From the NCBI RefSeq assembly GCF_000332135.1, contig NZ_KB235896.1, forward strand, positions 620,001 to 684,000: a DNA stretch of 64,000 bases, given 5' to 3'. Positions 1 through 8,591 of the stretch are shown here, one piece after another; position 1 is the stretch's first letter; every line of letters starts with the position of its first letter. The translations under genes were made by a program, and so were the position numbers. This DNA is from Anabaena sp. PCC 7108. GTDB taxonomy: Bacteria > Cyanobacteriota > Cyanobacteriia > Cyanobacteriales > Nostocaceae. The notes under the pieces were generated by a model, which ran no database searches, was not told where the DNA came from, and was given only the letters and a program-made list of their open reading frames with translations.

Positions 1-1
1 T

Positions 2-757
2 AATAGTAACTTAGCATACCGGGCAGCAGCGCTAATGGCGACGAAATTTCCCGACGCGTTTAAAAATTTGGGCGGTATTGACATTACTCTAAACAAGCGA
101 ATTCCTGTAGCAGCAGGTTTAGCTGGTGGTTCCACAAATGCAGCAGCGGTATTGGTGGGGATAGATTTACTCTGGAACTTGGGACTAACTTGTGCAGAAT
201 TAGAAGAATTAGGCGCTACATTGGGTTCTGATGTGCCATTTTGTATTTCTGGGGGAACTGCGATCGCTACAGGCAGAGGTGAACAACTCTCTCCTTTACC
301 AAGTTTAGATCACATCCACATAGTATTAGCCAAATATCGGAGTTTAGAAGTTTCTACTCCTTGGGCATACAACACCTATCGTCAAGAATTTGGTGGTACT
401 TACATTAGAGAAACCGCAAATTTAGCAGCCCGTGCTAATGCAGTCCATTCGGGAGAAATAGTCAAAGCTATTGTCAATAAAAATACCGCAGAAATCGCCC
501 AAAAACTGCACAATGATTTAGAACGGGTAGTATTGCCAGCTTATCCTCAAGTTTTGCATCTGCGGGAACTATTTGCAACTCAACCAGGAGTTTTAGGCAC
601 AATGATGTCTGGTTCTGGCCCTTCTGTATTTGCTATTGTAGAATCGGCAGAACAAGCAGAAATTGTCAAAATAAAGATCCGAGAAGCAATTCCTGATCCA
701 GATTTAGAATTATTTGTGACTCGGACAATTACACATGGAATTAAAATCGCACCATGA
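2..757 (+). CDS. ispE: 4-diphosphocytidyl-2-C-methyl-D-erythritol kinase, 5' end missing
   Basis: IspE phosphorylates CDP-methylerythritol in the non-mevalonate (MEP) isoprenoid pathway in the cytosol. The frame is open from base 2, before the first internal ATG at 35, so the gene starts outside the window; about 251 residues are visible of a family length near 310. The GHMP-kinase ATP loop (PVAAGLAGGSTNAAA) and the C-terminal glycine motif (MMSGSGPSVFAI) are both present, as is the substrate-region SNLAYRAA stretch just before the internal Met. The stop codon overlaps the start of the next gene in ATGA, so the two are probably translationally coupled. Confidence 0.95.
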   Translation, partial: NSNLAYRAAALMATKFPDAFKNLGGIDITLNKRIPVAAGLAGGSTNAAAVLVGIDLLWNLGLTCAELEELGATLGSDVPFCISGGTAIATGRGEQLSPLPSLDHIHIVLAKYRSLEVSTPWAYNTYRQEFGGTYIRETANLAARANAVHSGEIVKAIVNKNTAEIAQKLHNDLERVVLPAYPQVLHLRELFATQPGVLGTMMSGSGPSVFAIVESAEQAEIVKIKIREAIPDPDLELFVTRTITHGIKIAP

Positions 758-1077
758 ATGAACCAAATGTTACCCCTTCGGCAGATACTAACGCCCAAGT
801 ACCACCGACTCCCCTACGCTGTATAATGGGTGCGGCGATGTCGGGAGGATTTGGATTTGCCATGTATTCCCTCATGATAGCGATCGCAACAACTTTTGCC
901 AGCAAACCCATCCATTCGGATAATCCCATGGTAGTAAATATTGGTTCTGCTGTTCGCACCTTAGTTGTGGGTGTAGTCGCTTTAGGAACCGGGATATTTG
1001 GGATTGTGGCACTTGGCTTATTAGCCTTGGCTATACAACTATTATTACAGCAATTCACAAAGCCTAAAAACAGTTAA
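754..1077 (+). CDS. DUF3082 small membrane protein
   Basis: A 107-residue protein with two hydrophobic segments (about residues 22-46 and 65-98), a polar proline-containing N-terminus and a short basic C-terminus. It matches the cyanobacterial DUF3082 family, whose function is not known. Its ATG overlaps the ispE stop by 4 bases (ATGA), the classic arrangement for coupled translation, and ispE followed by this gene is an arrangement I associate with cyanobacteria. The sequence gives no catalytic motif, so a role in isoprenoid metabolism would be guesswork from the neighbour. Confidence 0.85.
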   Translation: MNEPNVTPSADTNAQVPPTPLRCIMGAAMSGGFGFAMYSLMIAIATTFASKPIHSDNPMVVNIGSAVRTLVVGVVALGTGIFGIVALGLLALAIQLLLQQFTKPKNS

Positions 1078-1090
1078 TTAAGGCTGACGC

Positions 1091-1142
1091 ACAAGACACG
1101 GGGACACGGAGACGCGGAGATGGGGAGACGCGGTGACACAGA
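1091..1142. repeat. degenerate GACGCGG-type short tandem repeats
   Basis: A run of imperfect 7-9 base units (gacacgg, gacgcgg, gatgggga) between two convergent genes. The same vocabulary recurs near 21560, 36905 and 55262. Such short tandem repeats are common in Nostocales intergenic DNA and are not known to code. Confidence 0.8.
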
Positions 1143-1159
1143 CAGTTTTTTGGATATGA

Positions 1160-2029
1160 TCAACTACTTAACGGTAAATCATTCACCAATGGTGAGCGAT
1201 TTTTGATGATTTGTAGTTTTGTAGTCTTAGGAATTTGCACAAATTGATTTTCTTTTCTCCAATTTGTTGGGGATAATTTGTGATACTGGCGAAACTGGCG
1301 GGAGAAATGACAAGCATTTTGATAGCCTAGTTTTGTCGCAATTTCTTCAATAGTTTGATGAGTATTTTTCAGTAAAGTACAAGCAGCGGCCATGCGGCGC
1401 TTGACAATCCAGACATTCACAGTTTCTCCCGTTTCTTTACCTACTTGGGTAGTTAAGTAAGCCGACGAATAGCCAACAGCTTGGGCTACATCAGACAAAG
1501 TAATCCCTTTGTGATAATTAGCCTCAATATAGTTGAAAACTTCTTGGAGATGGGGAACAGGCGGAAAGATAAACTCAGAGTTTAATGAACTATCTGATAA
1601 TTCTGGAACTTGATGATAGTTAGCTGCATAACAGTATCTGAGAAGTGATTGCTTTTCTAGTCGGATAGCGATCGCTTTTAGTAACTCATTCACTGTCAAA
1701 GGCTTGGTAAGATAGTCATCTGCTCCCAAATCCATAGCTTTTCTCATAGATGCCATCGTATTACTAGCTGTGAGAAATATGAACGGAATGACAGATGTAG
1801 CAACAGCTTGACGCAGCTTAGTAACAACGGTGTAACCATCCATATCTGACATCATCAGATCACAAATCACCAAATCTGGTAAATGTTCTTGTGCTTGTTG
1901 GATACCAACCAGACCATTTTCCGCTCCTATCGTCACAAAACCTTCAGCTTCAAGACCACCTAAGAAGAGATTACGGGTAACGGCATCATCTTCAATTACG
2001 AGAATTGTTTTCGAGGATTCACGTATCAT
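1160..2029 (-). CDS. response regulator, receiver domain plus AraC-type DNA-binding domain
   Basis: A 289-residue two-component transcription factor. The N-terminal receiver domain carries the acidic pair (E13, D14-D15), the phosphoacceptor Asp57 in VICDLMMSDMDG, a conserved Thr in FLTAS and Lys in LTKPL. The C-terminal 100 residues form an AraC/XylS double helix-turn-helix (VAQAVGYSSAYLTTQVG, then IATKLGYQNACHFSRQFRQY). I chose the ATG at 2029, preceded by AGGG, over an upstream in-frame TTG at 2053, because receiver domains begin just after this Met. The histidine kinase directly upstream on the same strand is the likely partner. Target genes cannot be told from the sequence. Confidence 0.9.
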   Translation of the reverse strand: MIRESSKTILVIEDDAVTRNLFLGGLEAEGFVTIGAENGLVGIQQAQEHLPDLVICDLMMSDMDGYTVVTKLRQAVATSVIPFIFLTASNTMASMRKAMDLGADDYLTKPLTVNELLKAIAIRLEKQSLLRYCYAANYHQVPELSDSSLNSEFIFPPVPHLQEVFNYIEANYHKGITLSDVAQAVGYSSAYLTTQVGKETGETVNVWIVKRRMAAACTLLKNTHQTIEEIATKLGYQNACHFSRQFRQYHKLSPTNWRKENQFVQIPKTTKLQIIKNRSPLVNDLPLSS

Positions 2030-2144
2030 TTTGTACCCTATAAAAGTTGTCAAAGGGAATGATTACTAAACTTTTTGCCGATGATTAAGCTGAAACACAA
2101 TCAAGGTTGATTGAAAAATACAACTAAGCTAACTTAATTAAACT

Positions 2145-2236
2145 GGGACTTACGCACAAGCTATGGAATAAACGAACCACAGAGGCACAGAGAACACAGA
2201 GGAATGAGGGTTTGAGAGATATTTTGCGTAAGTCCT
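2145..2236. mobile_element. MITE-like palindromic element, GGACTTACGC family (copy 1)
   Basis: The ends are perfect 10-base inverted repeats, GGACTTACGC at 2146-2155 and GCGTAAGTCC at 2226-2235. The 70-base interior holds CACAGAGG-type short repeats and no ORF. Related elements lie at 26115-26235 and 51916-52060. It sits between the kinase and response-regulator genes. Non-autonomous insertion is inferred from the terminal repeats; no transposase is present. Confidence 0.7.
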
Positions 2237-2243
2237 GTAAACA

Positions 2244-3824
2244 TTAAACCTCAGAATAGGGAACTGATGGTAGCGTCACAGTGAATGTTGTGCCAATCCC
2301 AATCTTCGTCACCAATGAAACTTCTCCTTGATACAAGTCAACCAGAGTTTTAACAATTGATAAACCTAGTCCTGTACCGGGAATATGATCAATATTGCTA
2401 CCTCGATAAAATGGCTCAAATAGTCTTTGTTGATCTTCTTCAGGAATGCCAATTCCTTGATCCTGAATTTGAAAAACCACTTTTCCCTCCTCACAATTAA
2501 GTATAAAATTTACTGTACTATCAATAGGAGAATATTTAATGGCATTATCAAGCAAATTATTCAAAATCACACTTAATAATTTTTTATCAATCCATACCAT
2601 TGAGCAATTACCTCGACTCTGAACATTAATAGATTTATGGCTATTATTTATCAGTATTTTTGATACTAACTCATTACAGAACTGAAATAAATCAATAGGT
2701 TTTTGCTCTATATTTAGTTTTGCTGATTCTGTTTTAGCTAAGGATAAAGTATCCTCCAAAATTTGGTTAATTTGTTCGACTGCTATTTGAATATGTTCCA
2801 AAAATGGTCGTATTTTATCCCCTGTCCATTGAGTAATATGCCGCTGGATTAAGCTATTAGAAAAGTATACTACATTTAATGGTGTACGAAATTGGTGGCA
2901 GATAATAGAAACAAAATTCGCTCTGAATTCGCTGAGTTTTTTAGCTTGTTCTAAAGCCTGATTTAACTGCAATTCTGCATATTTGTAATTCGTAATATCA
3001 ATACCTATAATTGCTTCAATTTTTTTACTCTCCACATCCTGGTTTCCCTCTAACTGAGCCACAGCACAAGCTATCCATTTATCTGTACCATTTTTTGTCA
3101 GGATATGTATTTCTTGATATTCAGAACCTCCTTTTTCACATTGTCTTAATTCTTGACTTTTGAACAATTGCTTTAGATCAAAATTCCTCAACAGTTCCTG
3201 TTTTGTATAACCAGTTAGTAACTCTGCTGCCGAATTAGCATAGCGAATTTGTGTACCTTGAATTAAAAAAACACTAGCTTTAATATCATTTATTAAGTTA
3301 TAAAATATACTTCTTGTTCCTTTTATTATTGCGTAATTCTGTTTAGATATTTCTTGTTGCCAATAATTTGTTAATTCCTTGATTTCATCAATGGTTTCTT
3401 GGGGACTAAAATCTACTAACTCATGACTATTCTCTCTAAAAAAAGCACATACAAATTCTTTATTCTGATTTTTAATATAGGTAAGGTTTATCTCTGTTAC
3501 AAATACTTGATCTCTTTTAGTACAATAGCGAAATTTAAAGCAAATGCGTTTTATTTTTTTCAAAACTTGCCATTGTTTTGACCAATTATGTAGAGAAAAA
3601 TCTACATCTAAATCACTCAGTGTCATAGACAGCAATTCCTCACGGGAATAATCAGTCTGAAGACAGAGTACATCATTAACATAAAGAAACTGGGCATTTT
3701 CTCCTAAACAAAATGCAGCATCTCCAGACTGATTTATCAGATAATCAGCAAATATAAACTTCTCTTCTGACTGTGATGCTGCTAGAGAATTAGATGAAAT
3801 TAAGCTAAATTCGGCGGAATTCAT
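2244..3824 (-). CDS. PAS-domain sensor histidine kinase, soluble
   Basis: A 526-residue kinase. Two PAS-like regions lie at about residues 30-135 and 165-285, followed by a HisKA dimerisation helix with the phosphorylatable His310 in HQFRTPLN, and an HATPase domain with N box (LLDNAIKYSP), G1 (DQGIGIP) and G2 (GTGLGLSIV). There is no membrane segment, so it should sense a cytosolic signal. The ATG at 3824 has a good ribosome site (AGGAG about 11 bases upstream). It lies 214 bases upstream of the AraC-type response regulator on the same strand, probably forming one two-component system, although a palindromic element now occupies the spacer. Confidence 0.9.
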   Translation of the reverse strand: MNSAEFSLISSNSLAASQSEEKFIFADYLINQSGDAAFCLGENAQFLYVNDVLCLQTDYSREELLSMTLSDLDVDFSLHNWSKQWQVLKKIKRICFKFRYCTKRDQVFVTEINLTYIKNQNKEFVCAFFRENSHELVDFSPQETIDEIKELTNYWQQEISKQNYAIIKGTRSIFYNLINDIKASVFLIQGTQIRYANSAAELLTGYTKQELLRNFDLKQLFKSQELRQCEKGGSEYQEIHILTKNGTDKWIACAVAQLEGNQDVESKKIEAIIGIDITNYKYAELQLNQALEQAKKLSEFRANFVSIICHQFRTPLNVVYFSNSLIQRHITQWTGDKIRPFLEHIQIAVEQINQILEDTLSLAKTESAKLNIEQKPIDLFQFCNELVSKILINNSHKSINVQSRGNCSMVWIDKKLLSVILNNLLDNAIKYSPIDSTVNFILNCEEGKVVFQIQDQGIGIPEEDQQRLFEPFYRGSNIDHIPGTGLGLSIVKTLVDLYQGEVSLVTKIGIGTTFTVTLPSVPYSEV

Positions 3825-5311
3825 AGTTATAGTTGCTCCTGATAATTAGTTGACATCATACTTTTGCTAAAAATTGAGTTAATCAAACTCGTATAGAAAC
3901 TTAATATTTATTTTTTTTTAATAAAATAGATGAATTCCATTTTAGCAATGAAAATGAAATATATTACTTTAGTTGCATGAAAAAATCGATGGATATCATT
4001 ACGTACTTTTATGCTAGAAAATAAAAACTCAGCATCAATACATTTTGTTTTTTGTCAAATCAAAACTTAAGCAGATGGCGTAAATTTCATATACAGCTTC
4101 CTTTCATGGATACACCAATCTCTAAGCTTTAGCACTTTTTAAACATCCTCATGATCTTAATTGCATATATATAGACAATATTTTTATACACTCACATATA
4201 TCTGCTCCTTTTAGGAATGTAAGAGGTATGCTATTTTGGCACAAGTAGTATGTTTATCGAATGATTTTATGTTTCAAGTTCGGCTGTTCTAAAATTACTA
4301 ATAAGCCCTGGGAATTGTCTTGACTAACATATTGAAAATTGCTACCGTTAACTAGACGTAGCTAGATTAATATTTGTTAAGCTTTGATTTAGTTATTTAT
4401 TACAGCCTTAGCACTCCTTAACTAGGAGATTTGCCGCTTGTTTAAGTTAAACTCTCCAATTTTAGCTTTTACAGGATTTAACTATATATAACCATGCTTA
4501 AACATCCTTCATAAGAGGTAGTTTTTTTCCATTTTATTCTTTATGGAATATGATATATCTATCAAAAGACATAGAAAAAGTGAACAATATATGTGCTTCC
4601 CAACACCAAGAGTTAATGTCCTATGTCTCCCGATAGCATCAGCTCTGAATAGAACCAGAGAGAAGGATAATTAGATATTAGGCTTAAAAATCATCAAAAA
4701 TATTTCAAGAGCGAAAAAATAGACTGGTTTACCAAAAAATAGTTCATGTATCCATTGCTGAACTTTGAGTAGGCTTAAGAAAGAAGCAGCTTCTGCAATA
4801 CGGTTAATCTGTATGGGTGGGTTTAGCTAAATATCTATTCAGCAAAAAAATGCTGCACTAGCTGGTTAAACCTGCCCCTACTTTCAGAAAATAAACATCA
4901 ACTTTGGGATAATGATGAAATTTATTTTTTTGTAAGCAGATGCTTATCTCAGCAATGTTTACTGTGACTTCACTTGTTCTGAAAATTGTCAAGGAAAATG
5001 GAGGCTGGGTGTTAAATCAAAAAATTTGATAATTGCTTCTCAATCCCTTCATGAATTTGAAATATTTTCTCAGTATTATCTCATCATTTTGCGGGGATTT
5101 ATAAACCCACTAAGAAATTGTGTGTATGCTGGAAACTCTTCACCGCAATAGTAGAAATATGGGAAAATTATACCAGATTATTGACAAAATAATTTTAGAT
5201 TTGGGATTTTAGATCCAATGAATTTAATCTACAATTTAAAATCTTCAAGCTTCTAACTTGAGACACAGTTACAATCCGAACCTAAACATTGATTTGCTTT
5301 ATTTACACAAT
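3825..5311. other. 1.5-kb gene-free region upstream of the HetP-family gene
   Basis: AT-rich, with no ORF of convincing quality on either strand, no tRNA-like fold and no inverted-repeat element that I could find. I looked for the HetR-type palindrome GAGGGG...CCCCTC, the NtcA box GTA-N8-TAC and the TCCGGA (DIF-type) motif and saw none. A gap this long next to a small regulatory gene suggests a long leader, distant promoters or a small RNA, but nothing in the sequence proves it. Confidence 0.5.
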
Positions 5312-5317
5312 AAGGAG
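5312..5317 (+). promoter_or_regulatory. ribosome binding site of the HetP-family gene
   Basis: AAGGAG, 8 bases before the ATG at 5326. It decides the start: an in-frame GTG at 5317 overlaps this site and cannot be the initiator. Confidence 0.8.
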
Positions 5318-5325
5318 TGCATACT

Positions 5326-5604
5326 ATGAGCCAAAATATTGCTGATTATAATAGACAAATCAATAAGAAAATTAATACCGAACAAATTGAACAAATAGTC
5401 AAAGCAATTATATCTGGTAAGTACTCCTGGGCTTGCGTTTTACTTTTACGTTTTTCAGGACACAACCCAATAGAATATATACCCTATCGTACTTATATCA
5501 GATTGCTAAAAAATAATTGTCTACTTGCTGGTTCTCAGCAAAATAAAACTCCCAAAAAAGATGTGGAAATGTTTAATCTCAAGTCAAATTGGATTCATTT
5601 CTAA
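5326..5604 (+). CDS. HetP-family heterocyst-differentiation protein
   Basis: A 92-residue protein with the diagnostic HetP core: a basic amphipathic N-terminus (NRQINKKI) and then GKYSWACVLLLRFSGHNP, EYIPYRTY and RLLKNN. In Anabaena, HetP and its three paralogues act downstream of HetR and tune commitment to heterocyst formation; HetP works with HetR but has no known enzymatic activity. This copy ends soon after the conserved core and lacks a long tail, so I do not assign it to hetP itself rather than a paralogue. It stands alone, with no hetC neighbour, behind a very long gene-free region. The start is fixed by AAGGAG 8 bases upstream. Confidence 0.85.
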   Translation: MSQNIADYNRQINKKINTEQIEQIVKAIISGKYSWACVLLLRFSGHNPIEYIPYRTYIRLLKNNCLLAGSQQNKTPKKDVEMFNLKSNWIHF

Positions 5605-5808
5605 GAATGTATCAAATTGAGGTTATGGTGGTTCTTGGTTAAGTGAGGTAAAAAAGCACCACCCCCAAACCCCATCCCAGTAAGCGATGAGGGGACTATG
5701 ATGTACTTGATGTGATGAAGAAATGCCATACACTTAGATACATTTCTCATAACTCCTCACAAAAAAAATTGAAGAATGAAATTTCATAATTCATAATTCG
5801 TTCTCATC

Positions 5809-6684
5809 ATGATTTACCCAGTTAGTATCTCTAATAGTCGGCTGCAACCTATCCTCAGAGAAATTGTTTCGCAAAAAAAGCTAGAAGTCGTACAAATGCA
5901 GCAAGAAATGTCTTTAGCTTCTTTACAACGTCAATTAACTGCTGCTCCGACTGTAAGAGATTTTTTTACAGCTGTGCAACAAAGTCTTGACAAACCTAGC
6001 TTAATTGCAGAAGTAAAACCAGTATTACCTGCTCAAGGTTTGATCAAACAAGAATTTAATCCAGTAGCGATAGCTAAAGCGTATGAGCGTGGTGGAGCAA
6101 CTTGTTTATCTGTCGTTACTGACCAAAAGTTTTTTCAGGGTAGTTTTGAGCATTTACGTGCTATCCGTGGTCTAATAGCATTACCTTTATTGTGCAAAGA
6201 TTTTATTCTTGATCCCTGCCAAATTTATTTAGCACGGGCTGCGGGTGCTGATGCAATATTATTGATTGCAGCTATTCTTTCAGATAGAGAAATGCATAAC
6301 TTTTTGCGTGTGATTCATTACTTGGGAATGAATGCGGTAGTCGAAGTCCATAACTTAACTGAATTGGATCGAGTACTTAAGTTAGAAGACTTACGCATAG
6401 TGGGAATTAACAACCGCAGTTTAGAAGATTTTAGTGTCAATCTTAGTACCACTCAGCAATTAATGGCAGCTAGGCGATCGCAATTACAAAACTTAGGTAT
6501 AATCGTTACTAGTGAATCAGGAATCGAAACAGCAGCTGATTTATCTCTGATTGCTGATGCTGGTGTTAATGCAGTCTTGATGGGAGATTCTTTATTGCAA
6601 AAAGGGGATTTAGAGGAAACTGTACGCAGTTTACTGAAACCGAATTCTCCTGTCTATAAAGACCTGGTAAAAAAAGCAGTCTAA
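5809..6684 (+). CDS. trpC: indole-3-glycerol-phosphate synthase paralogue
   Basis: A 291-residue TIM-barrel protein of the TrpC family, which closes the indole ring of tryptophan from CdRP. Family residues are present: Glu68 and Lys70 in IAEVK, the catalytic Lys in LLCKDFILDP, Glu in VVEVH, Asn in GINNRSL, Ser in TSESGI and the phosphate-binding glycine in LMGDSL. The loop after Lys70 is unusual: the family reads EVKKASPSKG, this protein EVKPVLPAQG, changing five of ten positions including both serines. It stands alone, not in a trp operon. It may be a second TrpC with relaxed or changed function; whether it is the only copy in the genome cannot be seen here. Confidence 0.85.
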   Translation: MIYPVSISNSRLQPILREIVSQKKLEVVQMQQEMSLASLQRQLTAAPTVRDFFTAVQQSLDKPSLIAEVKPVLPAQGLIKQEFNPVAIAKAYERGGATCLSVVTDQKFFQGSFEHLRAIRGLIALPLLCKDFILDPCQIYLARAAGADAILLIAAILSDREMHNFLRVIHYLGMNAVVEVHNLTELDRVLKLEDLRIVGINNRSLEDFSVNLSTTQQLMAARRSQLQNLGIIVTSESGIETAADLSLIADAGVNAVLMGDSLLQKGDLEETVRSLLKPNSPVYKDLVKKAV

Positions 6685-6697
6685 TATTTACTCAAAA

Positions 6698-6734
6698 ACC
6701 TCTCTCCAAATTTCTCTTCCATAAGGGGAGAGGT
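6698..6734. terminator. hairpin between convergent trpC and decarboxylase genes
   Basis: ACCTCTC at 6698-6704 pairs with GAGAGGT at 6728-6734, with partial further pairing inside. It lies 14 bases after the trpC stop and before the end of the facing gene. There is no strong T-run, so terminator function is probable, not certain. Confidence 0.5.
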
Positions 6735-6805
6735 CTTAAAATCAAAATTTCTGTTGAGGAAATAGTGTAAAGGTGATTATATTTCCAAAATAGAATGATT
6801 TAAAT

Positions 6806-8269
6806 TTAGATTTTAACAACTTTTAAAGTTTTCAAACTACTATCTGCACAACCGGTGATAAAACCACCCATATTTTGAATTTTTTGCAAATATTTTAAAG
6901 CTGATTCTGTAATTAATTCTCCTGGCATTAATAGGGGAATTCCTGGAGGATAAGGACAAATAATTTCAGCACAAATCCGTTCTTGGGTTTTTTCTAAAGG
7001 GAGGATTTCACTATTAGCAAAAAATGCCTCACGAGGAAAAATTGATACAACATTGGCAATAATATCATCGTTTTTATTTTTACACGGTTGACATTCAGAT
7101 GTCAAGGGGGTGATATGGGTAAGATTATTTAATGCTTGCACTAAATTGGTAATATCTGTTTTTGTGTTTCCTAAGCTAATAATAAAGGTGATATTTTGCC
7201 AAGATGAAAATTCAGGAACGACAGCAAATTTTTCATTTAAAATATCTTCAGCTGCAAAGCCAGTCAAACCTAATTTTCTCACATTGACTGTTAATCGAGT
7301 TCTGTCTAAATCTATAAATCCCGGTGATTTTTTTTGATTAGCAAGAGAAGTAGATAAGCCAGGAATTTGATGAAGTTCAATTCTGGCTTCTTTTGCTAGT
7401 AGTAGAGTTTGAGACATCAGCTTTTCCCCATGTATTGCCATTTGCTGACGTGCAGCATCTAAAGAAGCTAAAAGAATAAAACTAGGACTAGTAGATTGAA
7501 CTAATTGCAAAGCTTTATTGACTCTATCAATATCAATTTTTTTACCTTGAATATGTAACATTGATGCTTGTGTCATAGCTCCCAATGTTTTATGAATTGA
7601 TTGTACTGTTAAATCTGCACCTGCGCTTAAAGCAGATATTGGTAATTCTGGGTGAAAATGAAAATGTGCGCCATGTGCTTCGTCTACAATTAAGGGAATA
7701 TTATATTGGTCGGTGAGTTGTGCGATCGCTTGCAAATTTCCACAAATACCGTCATAAGTAGGATAAACTATCAGCACTGCTTTTGTATCTGGATGTGTTG
7801 CTAATGCTGCTTTTACTGCTTCCGGTGTAACGCTGTGAGCAATATCTAAATCTTCATCATATTCAGGTTGAATAAAAATAGGCATTGCACCAGAAAGAAT
7901 TAATCCAGAAATAACTGAAGAATGAACATTTCGTGGCAGAATTATTTTTTCTCCCATTCTACAAGTAGCGAGAATTGCGGCTTCAATTCCGCAGGTAGAA
8001 CCATTAACTAAAAACCAAGTTTTCTCTGCCCCAAAAGCCTCGGCTGCGAGTTCTTCGGCTGCGAGAATTGCATTTTCTGGTTTGAATAAATTATCTAATT
8101 CTGCTAATTCTGTTAAGTCAGCGCGGAAGACATCTTTACCGATTAAATCAGTTAAAAGTGGAGAAATGCCCACACCGCGTTTATGTCCTGGGGTGTAAAA
8201 TGGGGCATGAGGACGGGTTGTACAGGCTTTTAAGGCATCTATAAGGGGGGTTTGATTTTGATTGAGCAT
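6806..8269 (-). CDS. Orn/Lys/Arg decarboxylase-family PLP enzyme
   Basis: A 487-residue fold-type I PLP enzyme of the group that includes Bacillus SpeA/YaaO-like and cyanobacterial Lys/Arg decarboxylases. Visible are the N-terminal FYTPGHKRG motif, the cofactor Asp/His region (VDEAHGAHFHFHP) and the Schiff-base lysine in SIHKTLGAMTQA. The C-terminal domain with PYPPGIPLLMPGE is typical of the short, non-degradative forms. It probably decarboxylates a basic amino acid for polyamine synthesis, but substrate (Arg, Lys or Orn) cannot be read from motifs alone. It is transcribed alone, convergent with trpC and divergent from the HicB/HicA pair. Confidence 0.88.
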   Translation of the reverse strand: MLNQNQTPLIDALKACTTRPHAPFYTPGHKRGVGISPLLTDLIGKDVFRADLTELAELDNLFKPENAILAAEELAAEAFGAEKTWFLVNGSTCGIEAAILATCRMGEKIILPRNVHSSVISGLILSGAMPIFIQPEYDEDLDIAHSVTPEAVKAALATHPDTKAVLIVYPTYDGICGNLQAIAQLTDQYNIPLIVDEAHGAHFHFHPELPISALSAGADLTVQSIHKTLGAMTQASMLHIQGKKIDIDRVNKALQLVQSTSPSFILLASLDAARQQMAIHGEKLMSQTLLLAKEARIELHQIPGLSTSLANQKKSPGFIDLDRTRLTVNVRKLGLTGFAAEDILNEKFAVVPEFSSWQNITFIISLGNTKTDITNLVQALNNLTHITPLTSECQPCKNKNDDIIANVVSIFPREAFFANSEILPLEKTQERICAEIICPYPPGIPLLMPGELITESALKYLQKIQNMGGFITGCADSSLKTLKVVKI

Positions 8270-8313
8270 TTTTGTGGAAAATAGGTTTGCTGGTATGTTA
8301 AAATACGTATCAA

Positions 8314-8333
8314 TAGCTATATTTTAGCTATAT
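8314..8333. promoter_or_regulatory. candidate operator: two TAGCTATA boxes
   Basis: TAGCTATA occurs at 8314-8321 and again at 8326-8333; each contains the palindrome TAGCTA and their centres are 12 bases apart, about one helix turn. The site lies between the divergent decarboxylase and HicB genes. Autoregulation by HicB-type antitoxins through such boxes is known for the family; its use here is inferred. Confidence 0.4.
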
Positions 8334-8381
8334 AGTCAGTTAGAATTCCATCAATAATTTTAACCTCAATAAAATATCCCC

Positions 8382-8591
8382 ATGATTGAAATTGTATTTC
8401 TCGTTGAAGATGATCCAGATGGTGGTTATACAGCCACAGCATTAGGGCAATCAATTTTTACTCAAGCCGATGATATAGAAACACTAAGAGTAATGATTCG
8501 TGACGCTGTTCATTGTCATTTTCCTGATGAAGAAAAACGTCCTAAAATTATTCGTTTACATATAGTTCGAGATGAGGTAATAGCTTCTTGA
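8382..8591 (+). CDS. hicB: HicB-family antitoxin
   Basis: A 69-residue protein with the partial RNase H-like HicB fold: a beta hairpin (IEIVFLVEDDPDGGYTATALG), a helix (DDIETLRVMIRDAVHCHF) and a strand ending RLHIVRDEVIAS. It would neutralise the HicA mRNA interferase encoded directly downstream. It lacks an evident C-terminal helix-turn-helix, like the short HicB proteins common in cyanobacteria that are often misnamed as dehydrogenase subunits. The stop codon overlaps the toxin start in TTGA, so antitoxin is made first and the toxin by coupled translation. Confidence 0.85.
   Translation: MIEIVFLVEDDPDGGYTATALGQSIFTQADDIETLRVMIRDAVHCHFPDEEKRPKIIRLHIVRDEVIAS

Noticed and set aside
3825-5311. 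HetR palindrome, NtcA box or DIF-type TCCGGA upstream of the HetP-family gene
   Set aside because: I looked for each on both strands and found no acceptable match; absence by eye is not proof.
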